The notes beneath the pieces are model-generated. The model searched no databases and was not told the DNA's origin. It was given only the letters and a program-made list of their open reading frames with translations. Shown here in pieces: positions 1 through 4,296 of a stretch of DNA of 5,969 bases. Position numbers and translations under genes: made by a program. The stretch is from JAXDLK01 sp034666665 (lineage in GTDB: Bacteria; Desulfobacterota; Binatia; JACPRU01). The stretch spans positions 1-5,969 of the forward strand of contig JAXDLK010000066.1 of assembly GCA_034666665.1 (NCBI GenBank), written 5' to 3'. How positions within the stretch are numbered: the stretch's first letter is position 1; the number at the start of each line of letters is the position of its first letter.

Positions 1-717
1 CTGCTCCATCCGCCGTTCCTGCTCGGCCTCGTCACCGGCGGCGCGGTGATCTACTGGTTCACGGGCGCCTCGATGCAAGCCGTATCGACCGGCGCCTACC
101 GTGCGGTCGAGTTCATCAAGGCGAACATCCGCCTCGACGCCTCGGCGACCAAAGCCTCGATCGAGGACTCGAAGCGGGTCGTGGAGATCTGCACGCAGTA
201 CGCGCAGAAGGGCATGTTCAACATCTTCCTGACCATCTTTTTCTCGACCTTGGCATTCGCCTGTCTCGAGCCGTACTTCTTCATCGGTTATCTGATCTCG
301 ATCGCGATCTTCGGTCTCTACCAGGCCATCTTCATGGCCAACGCCGGCGGTGCCTGGGACAACGCGAAGAAGCTGGTCGAGGTCGATCTGAAGGAGAAGG
401 GCACGCCGCTCCATGCGGCCACGGTCGTCGGCGACACCGTGGGCGATCCCTTCAAGGACACGTCGTCGGTGGCGATGAACCCGGTCATCAAGTTCACGAC
501 GCTGTTCGGCCTCCTCGCCGTGGAGCTCGCGATCGAGCTCCCGGTCTACACCAGCCGCATGCTCGCCGTCGTGTTCTTCGCGACGTCGCTGATCTTCGTG
601 TGGCGGTCGTTCTACTCGATGAGGATCAAGCCCGGTTCGGGGGCTCACGGCGAGCACGCCGACGTCCGCGTGATCCCCATGGGCTCCGACGACATTCCGG
701 TGCGGTCGCGCTCCTGA
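1..717 (+). CDS. hppA: Membrane-bound ion-translocating pyrophosphatase, C-terminal part (5' end outside window)
   Basis: This is the C-terminal 238 residues of a membrane-integral pyrophosphatase, which hydrolyses cytoplasmic PPi and pumps H+ and/or Na+ out across the inner membrane. Frame 1 is open from the first base, so the start lies upstream; the GTG at position 46 is internal. Family signatures are visible: NAGGAWDNAKK at about residues 114-124 and GDTVGDPFKDT at about 144-154 of the fragment. Their Asp and Lys residues belong to the Mg-PPi site. Hydrophobic segments near residues 72-88, 92-112, 165-180 and 185-203 fit the last transmembrane helices. The motif is followed by SSVAMNP rather than the commoner AGPALNP. 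From memory this variant occurs in Na+-transporting or dual Na+/H+ members, so ion specificity is inference only. The K+-dependence residues (GNTT region) lie outside the window. A hydrophilic tail of about 30 residues follows the last helix. The gene ends with TGA at 715-717. Confidence 0.96.
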   Translation: MLHPPFLLGLVTGGAVIYWFTGASMQAVSTGAYRAVEFIKANIRLDASATKASIEDSKRVVEICTQYAQKGMFNIFLTIFFSTLAFACLEPYFFIGYLISIAIFGLYQAIFMANAGGAWDNAKKLVEVDLKEKGTPLHAATVVGDTVGDPFKDTSSVAMNPVIKFTTLFGLLAVELAIELPVYTSRMLAVVFFATSLIFVWRSFYSMRIKPGSGAHGEHADVRVIPMGSDDIPVRSRS

Positions 718-731
718 GGACGTGTTCCCGC

Positions 732-752
732 GCGCGGCGTGATCGTCCGCGC
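732..752 (+). terminator. Hairpin after hppA, possible weak terminator
   Basis: GCGCGG (732-737) pairs perfectly with CCGCGC (747-752) around a 9-nt loop. The hairpin begins 14 nt after the hppA stop codon, a sensible place for a terminator. No T-run follows, so this is not a canonical Rho-independent terminator. Confidence 0.25.
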
Positions 753-791
753 ATCACCGGTCGGCTGGTACCGCTCGTTCTCGCCGTCGCG

Positions 792-1106
792 ATGGTCTTC
801 GTCGCGATCGCGGAGGCGTGTCCCGGGGTGACCGGCGGTCCGTCCAGCGAGGAGAGCCGTCTCGCAGCCGGCGACTCCGGCGGCGGACTGAGATCGCTCC
901 CCGCCAGCGGGCGTCGCTCGGAAGCCGTGAAAGCAGACCGGCTCCGCGTCGCCCGGCAGCTCGGACGCCTCGTCCGGAACGAGATCGTCCGCCCTCTCCC
1001 ACGTCCCTCGAACGGAGACACGCTCTCCGCACGCCCGCCGTCAGCGTTCCGTGCGAAGCGTCCCGATCGTCGTGCCGCGGATCCTGACTCCTCTCCCGCT
1101 CACTAG
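792..1106 (+). CDS. Doubtful small ORF with hydrophobic N-terminus
   Basis: An open frame ends at TAG 1104-1106. Around 768-815 it encodes a hydrophobic run (LVPLVLAVAMVFVAIAEAC) preceded by a basic stretch, like a signal peptide or lipoprotein leader. The only ATG near it (792) falls in the middle of the hydrophobic run, and neither that ATG nor any upstream start has a recognisable ribosome binding site. The remainder is rich in Arg, Ser and Pro with no recognisable domain. Third-position G/C is about three quarters by hand count, lower than in the clear genes. It could be a real exported small protein with a non-standard start, a decayed gene, or chance; chance is the most likely. Confidence 0.15.
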   Translation: MVFVAIAEACPGVTGGPSSEESRLAAGDSGGGLRSLPASGRRSEAVKADRLRVARQLGRLVRNEIVRPLPRPSNGDTLSARPPSAFRAKRPDRRAADPDSSPAH

Positions 1107-1132
1107 CCTCTCCAGCGCTCGACCCATTCGCC

Positions 1133-1157
1133 CGCGGACTTCGTCGCGTCCGCGACG
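1133..1157. repeat. Overlapping, mutually exclusive inverted repeats
   Basis: CGCGGAC (1133-1139) is complementary to GTCCGCG (1148-1154) with an 8-nt loop. CGTCGCG (1142-1148) is complementary to CGCGACG (1151-1157), a near-perfect 16-bp palindrome. The two structures share bases 1148-1154 and cannot both form in one RNA. They sit 25-49 nt upstream of the Shine-Dalgarno of the small gene at 1194. They may be a leader structure, an operator, or chance in GC-rich DNA. Confidence 0.3.
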
Positions 1158-1193
1158 TGCACCGTAGTCATCGGCTTGATTGGAGAGTTCATC

Positions 1194-1340
1194 GTGGAGA
1201 CCGAAACCCCGGAGCGCGAGCTTTCGCAGCAGCAATCACCGCACATCGGCGGCTTGATCATCGTTTGGAGGATCTTGCTCTACCTGGTCATCTTGCCGAC
1301 GGCGCTCGTGTTCGCCGTCAAATGGTTTTTCGGAACCTGA
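1194..1340 (+). CDS. Small single-pass membrane protein (48 aa), family unknown
   Basis: A GTG-started frame of 48 codons ends at TGA 1338-1340. A good Shine-Dalgarno, GGAGAG at 1182-1187, lies 6 nt before the GTG, which decides this start over the in-frame TTG at 1176. The first 20 residues are hydrophilic and acidic (VETETPERELSQQQ region). Residues 21-42 form one strong hydrophobic helix with an internal Trp-Arg (LIIVWRILLYLVILPTALVF), and the chain ends with the short tail AVKWFFGT. This composition suggests a small inner-membrane protein with its N-terminus in the cytoplasm, but no family is recognised. It stands alone between hppA and the convergent mobA gene, whose stop codon lies 11 bp downstream. 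No function can be assigned; the ribosome binding site, codon bias and clean membrane helix are the reasons to believe it. Confidence 0.65.
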   Translation: METETPERELSQQQSPHIGGLIIVWRILLYLVILPTALVFAVKWFFGT

Positions 1341-1351
1341 GGAAGTAGCCG

Positions 1352-1960
1352 TCACGTCGCCGCTTCGCGCGCGGCGGCGACGCGGCGGGCCTCCGCCAAG
1401 CTCTCCGCATCGTTGACCGCGAAGAACAGACGATGCGGTTCGGGGAGGTCGGCGAAGGAGTCGAAGGCGAGCACCTTCACGCCGATCCGCGCCACCAGGT
1501 CGCGGAGCGCGAGCTGGCCTTGCTCGATCGCGCGCTCGACTTCCCGGAGCGCGCTGCGCGGGTAGAGGGCGCACACGGTCTGCAACCGACCCTCGTGGTC
1601 GCGCGGCACGACGACGCCCGCGGCGTCTTCGCGCGATCCCGTGATTCTTGCGAGCGCCTCCGTCGTCAGGAACGGCAGGTCACATCCGAGGAGTAGCAGC
1701 CATTCCGTTTCGCAGTCCGCGAGCGCCGCGTGCAGCCCGGCGATGGGGCCGAGTCCCGGCCGCCGGTCGGGAACGATCCGGCAGCCGAGAAAGGCGTATG
1801 AATCCGGCTCGCCGCCGACGATGCGCGTCTCCTCCGCGATCGCTGCGGCGCGCCGAACCCGTTCGATGCACGCCACGCCGCCGACCTCGAGCAGCGCCTT
1901 GTTCTGCCCGCTCATCCGCGAGCTCCGGCCGCCGGCGAGGATGTACGCCCGGACGTTCAC
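1352..1960 (-). CDS. mobA: Molybdenum cofactor guanylyltransferase MobA
   Basis: MobA transfers GMP from GTP to Mo-molybdopterin in the cytoplasm, giving the bis-guanine dinucleotide cofactor used by DMSO-reductase-family enzymes. The 202-residue product has the usual length and the NTP-transferase fold signatures in order: LAGGRSSRMSGQNKALL at residues 8-24 (nucleotide loop, conserved Lys21), DRRPGLGPIAGL at 65-76, GCDLPFLT at 92-99 (metal-binding Asp94), and a C-terminal FFAVNDAESLAEA block matching the family's usual NVNTPEDL region. The start is GTG at 1960, overlapping the TGA of the upstream methyltransferase by 4 nt (GTGA), which points to translational coupling in a two-gene operon. 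No other molybdopterin gene is in the window. A related MobA-like nucleotidyltransferase with another substrate (for example a CTP-using paralogue) is possible, but the DRRPGLGPIAGL and GCDLPF blocks favour MobA. Confidence 0.88.
   Translation of the reverse strand: MNVRAYILAGGRSSRMSGQNKALLEVGGVACIERVRRAAAIAEETRIVGGEPDSYAFLGCRIVPDRRPGLGPIAGLHAALADCETEWLLLLGCDLPFLTTEALARITGSREDAAGVVVPRDHEGRLQTVCALYPRSALREVERAIEQGQLALRDLVARIGVKVLAFDSFADLPEPHRLFFAVNDAESLAEARRVAAAREAAT
1355..1382. terminator. Nine-bp hairpin at the convergent gene ends
   Basis: CGTCGCCGC (1355-1363) pairs perfectly with GCGGCGACG (1374-1382) around a 10-nt loop. It lies inside the last codons of mobA and 14 bp beyond the stop of the convergent small gene, so it could slow transcription from either side. 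No T-run follows on either strand, so a terminator role is only a suggestion. Confidence 0.25.
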
Positions 1961-3279
1961 GAACGGCGATCGACGCGCGCGACGATCTCGAGATGGTAGG
2001 TCTGCGGAAAGAGGTCGATCGGCTGGATCGAGCCGGGGCGATATCCGTGGTGCGCGAGGACGCGGAGATCGCGCGCGAGCGTCGCCGGGTTGCAGGAGAC
2101 GTAGACCAGACGGTCCGCGCCGAGGAGCGGCAGGTGATCGACGACCTCACGCGCGCCCGCTCGCGGCGGATCGATGACGATCAGCGTGAAGCGCTCGCCT
2201 TCCGCCGCGAGCCCGCGCGCCGCCGCCGGAGCGGACTGCTGGACGAAACGGCAGTTGCCGATGTCGGCGCGGTCGGCGTTGCGTCGCGCGTCGCCGATGC
2301 CCTGGGAATCGACGTCGACGCCGATCACCTCGGAGACCTTTCGTGCGAGCGGCAGTGTCAGGTTGCCGGCGCCGCAGTAGAGGTCGAGCACGCGGTCCGT
2401 CGGCGCCGGCGCCGCGGCCGCGAGCACGGCGGCGACGAGCGCGCGGTTCGCGTCGGGGTTCACCTGGGTGAAGCCGCTGGCCGTCTCGATCACGATGCCG
2501 TCGTCCACCTCGAGACGGATCCGCGGCGCGCCGAAGCTGTGGCGCCAGCCGCTGCCGAAGATCACGATCCCCGCGACGCCGGAACGCTCGCGGACGAACT
2601 TCGCGTGGTACTCGCCGTCGTGACGGAACGGCCCTTCGGCGTTGGCCACGAGCGTGACCCGGCCGTCGCCGCTCGACGCGACCTCCAGCCGGCGGATCGT
2701 CGTCGAGACGCCGCGAAGCCACTCGCGTGCCGTCGAGAGGTGGCGATTCACTACGTCGTCGGCGATCAGGCAGTGATCGATCTCGACCAGACGGTGCGAG
2801 CGGTGCTGGTAGAACCCGAGCCGCTGCTCGCCGCCGACCCTGAGATTCACCCGCTGCCGGTAGCTCCATTCCGACGACGGAACGATCGGCAGGATCTCGA
2901 GCTCCTGGTCGCGAAAGCCGCCGCCGCGGACGAGCTCGCGCCGGAGCGAGGCCTCCTTGGCGGCGAGCTGCGCCGGATATTCGACGTGCTGCCACGTACA
3001 GCCGCCGCACTCGGGAACGTAGCGGCAAGGCGGCTCTCTCCGCACCGGCGACGGCTCGAGCAGCTCGACCAGCTCGCCCTCGCGATGGCCGCTCGGCTCG
3101 CCCACGATGCGCACGCGCGCGCGGTCGCCGGGTGCGACCGCCGGCACCAGCACGGTGCCCCGATCGCTGCGGGCGACGCCGAAGATGCCGTGCGCGAGCG
3201 ATTCGATCCTGCACTCGATGACGTCCCCGACCGTGCTGTCGTCGGTGCGGGGAACTTGATCTACACTCGGGATCGGCAA
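1957..3279 (-). CDS. rlmD: 23S rRNA (uracil-5-)-methyltransferase, RlmD/RumA type
   Basis: This SAM-dependent RNA m5U methyltransferase has 440 residues, the usual length. A TRAM-like RNA-binding region spans residues 17-75. An Fe-S cluster motif follows, C85-X5-C91-X2-C94 (CGGCTWQH), with the fourth Cys, C170, in DHCLIADD. The SAM loop is LDLYCGAGNLTLPLA near 298-312, then GVDVD at 320-324, IDPPRAG at 369-375, and the catalytic Cys396 in YVSCNPATLARDL. The general-base Glu431 sits in FPQTYHLE. TRAM plus cluster favours RlmD (U1939 of 23S rRNA) over RlmC or TrmA, but paralogue specificity cannot be read with certainty. The start is weak: TTG at 3279 without a clear Shine-Dalgarno, chosen because no ATG or GTG precedes the TRAM region in frame. 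Only 5 bp separate it from the divergent orphan ATG at 3285, so its native promoter region may have been rearranged. Its stop overlaps the mobA start. Confidence 0.92.
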   Translation of the reverse strand: MPIPSVDQVPRTDDSTVGDVIECRIESLAHGIFGVARSDRGTVLVPAVAPGDRARVRIVGEPSGHREGELVELLEPSPVRREPPCRYVPECGGCTWQHVEYPAQLAAKEASLRRELVRGGGFRDQELEILPIVPSSEWSYRQRVNLRVGGEQRLGFYQHRSHRLVEIDHCLIADDVVNRHLSTAREWLRGVSTTIRRLEVASSGDGRVTLVANAEGPFRHDGEYHAKFVRERSGVAGIVIFGSGWRHSFGAPRIRLEVDDGIVIETASGFTQVNPDANRALVAAVLAAAAPAPTDRVLDLYCGAGNLTLPLARKVSEVIGVDVDSQGIGDARRNADRADIGNCRFVQQSAPAAARGLAAEGERFTLIVIDPPRAGAREVVDHLPLLGADRLVYVSCNPATLARDLRVLAHHGYRPGSIQPIDLFPQTYHLEIVARVDRRS

Positions 3280-3283
3280 GGCG

Positions 3284-3333
3284 GATGAAGGTTCCGACGT
3301 ACGACGACGTCATTCAAGCGCGCTCGGTGATCG
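3284..3333 (+). repeat. Left copy of 50-bp direct repeat
   Basis: These 50 bases match 4247-4296 at 48 positions: the first 28 are identical, then A/G differences occur at 3312 and 3316. Homology starts at the base before the ATG and ends after GGTGATCG. Both differences change an amino acid (Ile/Val and Gln/Arg). The repeat contains an internal inverted repeat, GACGT (3296-3300) and ACGTC (3307-3311). The distance between copies is 963 bp. Confidence 0.95.
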
Positions 3334-3350
3334 AGCGCCACCGGCCGTGA
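3285..3350 (+). pseudogene. Orphan 5' end of the threonine dehydratase gene (21 codons)
   Basis: From ATG 3285 the frame reads MKVPTYDDVIQARSVI, matching the first 16 residues of the dehydratase at 4248 (MKVPTYDDVVRARSVI). It then diverges to ERHRP and stops at TGA 3348-3350. The rest of the enzyme, including the PLP lysine, is absent and nothing downstream resembles it. It is best read as a gene-start remnant left when the toxin-antitoxin segment entered or when the gene start was duplicated. A translated 21-residue leader peptide is conceivable but not supported by a clear ribosome binding site. Confidence 0.8.
3320..3338 (+). terminator. Hairpin at the edge of the left repeat copy
   Basis: GCGCTCG (3320-3326) pairs perfectly with CGAGCGC (3332-3338) around a 5-nt loop (GTGAT). 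The 5' arm lies inside the 50-bp repeat and most of the 3' arm lies beyond it, so the right copy at 4247 lacks this hairpin. No T-run follows. It could stop transcription entering the toxin-antitoxin segment, mark a recombination junction, or be coincidental. Confidence 0.3.
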
Positions 3351-3458
3351 GCGCTGGCCCTCGACCATCTCGGCTTTCATGGCTCCGCGGGCCGCGATTT
3401 CTGCGCCGAGGACGACAAACACTTCCGGGCTCGACGAGACTCCGTCCACGCTCCAACC
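3351..3458. other. Short non-coding stretch left of the toxin-antitoxin leader
   Basis: No recognisable gene lies between the orphan gene start and the vapB leader. A minus-strand frame across 3261-3449 gives a protein-like patch (EVFVVLGAEIAARGAMKAEM), and the plus strand is also open here. Neither matches a family I know. It may be debris of a lost gene or chance. Confidence 0.4.
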
Positions 3459-3496
3459 TTGCCATGTAGCTATCAGCGGGCTACGTTGAGGCTACA
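3459..3496 (+). promoter_or_regulatory. vapBC leader: putative promoter, operator repeats and Shine-Dalgarno
   Basis: GTAGC (3466-3470) is inverted relative to GCTAC at 3480-3484 and again at 3491-3495. The two GGCTAC copies (3479-3484, 3490-3495) are 11 bp apart, about one helical turn. CATGTAGC (3463-3470) also mirrors GCTACAATG (3491-3499) with one extra base. TTGCCA (3459-3464), a 17-bp spacer and TACGTT (3482-3487) give a weak -35/-10 pair over the same site. TTGAGG (3486-3491) is a Shine-Dalgarno 5 nt before the vapB ATG. Phd/VapB antitoxins usually repress their own operon by binding such repeats; binding here is inferred. Confidence 0.55.
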
Positions 3497-3778
3497 ATGC
3501 CGAGCCAGGGCACGGTCGGTATCCGGGATCTGAAGAATCAGCTGAGCCGGTTCGTCGCACGAGTGCGCCGGGGGCAAGAGATCACGGTCACGGAGCGCGG
3601 AGTGCCGGTGGCTCGGCTCGTCCCCGTGGGCGGCGATCGAGTGATCGCTGAGCTCGTCGCCGAGGGTTTGGTCGAGCCAGCGCCGGACCGTGCGCCCGCG
3701 CGCCGCAAGCGGCCTCGGGTCCGACTACGGGGCCCGGGCTCGACGATGGCGGAGTACGTCGCCGATCAGCGACGGTGA
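3497..3778 (+). CDS. vapB: Type II antitoxin, Phd/YefM-like VapB
   Basis: This 93-residue antitoxin would neutralise the following PIN-domain toxin and repress the operon. Residues 1-45 form a Phd/YefM DNA-binding domain: VGIRDLKNQLSRFVARVRRG matches the family's opening helix region, followed by the strand-turn-strand ITVTERGVPVARLVPV. Residues 46-93 are variable and basic (APARRKRPRVRL) and end in MAEYVADQRR; such tails usually wrap the partner toxin. The start is ATG 3497 with TTGAGG 5 nt upstream. The gene ends at TGA 3776-3778, overlapping the toxin's GTG by 4 nt (GTGA), so the pair is translationally coupled. The leader carries operator-like repeats. Family assignment is firm; the pairing rests on the overlap and on known Phd-VapC combinations. 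Confidence 0.93.
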   Translation: MPSQGTVGIRDLKNQLSRFVARVRRGQEITVTERGVPVARLVPVGGDRVIAELVAEGLVEPAPDRAPARRKRPRVRLRGPGSTMAEYVADQRR

Positions 3779-4203
3779 TCGCGTACTTCGACACCTCGGC
3801 ATTCGTGAAGCTGCTGATCGCGGAACCAGGCTCGGCGGAGGTCGGCCGCATCTGGGATACCGCCCGGCGGGCCGCATCTTCCGTCCTGCTCTACCCCGAA
3901 GGGCGCGCCGCTTTGGCGAAAGCGCGGCGTGATCGCAGGTTGGACGCGAAAAACTTGAGTGCGGCCGTCGAGGATCTCGAGGGGCTTTGGGCTCGCGTCG
4001 ACCGAGTTCTCGCATCGGTTCCGCTCACGCGACGCGCGGGGGCGCTGGCTGACGAATATGGTCTCCGCGGCTGCGACGCCGTTCACCTCGCGTCCGCGGA
4101 GACGATCGCCTCGGCCGACGTCGTTCTGGTCTCAACCGACGAACGGCTGTGCGCGGCCGCCCGCCTCCTGGGTCTGGCGGTCGCTCGGATCGCCATCGGC
4201 TGA
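3775..4203 (+). CDS. vapC: VapC-type PIN-domain ribonuclease toxin
   Basis: This 142-residue PIN-domain protein has the family's normal length. VapC toxins are Mg2+-dependent ribonucleases that cleave RNAs such as initiator tRNA or 23S rRNA and stop translation; the target here cannot be read from sequence. All four acidic active-site positions appear intact: Asp6 in YFDTSAFVKL, Glu42 in LYPEGRAAL, Asp101 in GCDAVHLASA and Asp122 in VSTDERL. The toxin is therefore probably active rather than decayed. It starts at GTG 3775 inside the vapB stop codon and ends at TGA 4201-4203. A GC hairpin begins 3 nt later, and the dehydratase ATG follows 44 nt after the stop on the same strand. It is the main cargo of the segment bracketed by the 50-bp direct repeat. 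Confidence 0.94.
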   Translation: MIAYFDTSAFVKLLIAEPGSAEVGRIWDTARRAASSVLLYPEGRAALAKARRDRRLDAKNLSAAVEDLEGLWARVDRVLASVPLTRRAGALADEYGLRGCDAVHLASAETIASADVVLVSTDERLCAAARLLGLAVARIAIG

Positions 4204-4206
4204 ATG

Positions 4207-4222
4207 GCGCCGCTTGCGGCGC
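4207..4222 (+). terminator. Hairpin between vapC and the dehydratase gene
   Basis: GCGCCG (4207-4212) pairs with CGGCGC (4217-4222) around CTTG, a tetraloop known to be stable. It begins 3 nt after the vapC stop and ends 25 nt before the dehydratase ATG. An A-rich, not T-rich, stretch follows, so it is not a classical intrinsic terminator. It could limit read-through from the toxin-antitoxin promoter or shape the dehydratase leader. Confidence 0.4.
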
Positions 4223-4246
4223 GCCGAAAATTGGAGCATCGAAACA

Positions 4247-4296
4247 GATGAAGGTTCCGACGTACGACGACGTCGTTCGAGCGCGCTCGGTGATCG
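4247..4296 (+). repeat. Right copy of 50-bp direct repeat (functional gene start)
   Basis: This is the partner of 3284-3333 with 48/50 identity. It comprises the base before the ATG and codons 1-16 of the intact dehydratase gene, ending inside codon 17. The internal inverted repeat GACGT...ACGTC is at 4259-4274. Confidence 0.95.

Larger units (their letters stand above)
718..1193. other. 476-bp stretch without a convincing gene
   Basis: No reading frame here resembles a known family. The G/C bias at third codon positions is weaker than in the neighbouring genes, and open frames on both strands are rich in Arg, Ser and Pro, typical of chance ORFs in GC-rich DNA. The stretch holds a hairpin just after the hppA stop, one doubtful plus-strand ORF with a hydrophobic start (see 792-1106), and a pair of overlapping inverted repeats at 1133-1157. 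The Shine-Dalgarno sequence of the small gene at 1194 lies at its right end. Confidence 0.6.

Noticed and set aside
1157..1348. 63-codon ORF overlapping the small membrane protein
   Set aside because: Its product is His/Arg-rich without structure, while the overlapping GTG frame has a ribosome binding site and a clean membrane helix.
1648..3288. 546-codon plus-strand ORF opposite rlmD and mobA
   Set aside because: It is antisense to two genes with clear catalytic motifs and consists of Arg/Ala/Asp/Val-rich sequence typical of GC-rich shadow frames.
3493..3498. TACAAT as the -10 box of vapB
   Set aside because: It overlaps the vapB start codon and has no -35 at a workable distance, so it could not produce an mRNA containing that start.
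3938..3948. GTTGGAC, a match to the integron core consensus, within vapC
   Set aside because: It lies inside the PIN-domain coding sequence with no paired arm, as expected by chance for a degenerate 7-mer.
4149..4247. Upstream in-frame extension of the dehydratase to a start at 4149
   Set aside because: The extra 33 residues overlap vapC, read as Arg/Gly/Pro-rich shadow sequence, and lie before the point where family homology begins at ATG 4248.
3284..4296. The 50-bp repeats as an ordinary transposon target-site duplication
   Set aside because: Target duplications are usually 2-14 bp, and there is no transposase or terminal inverted repeat just inside the copies.
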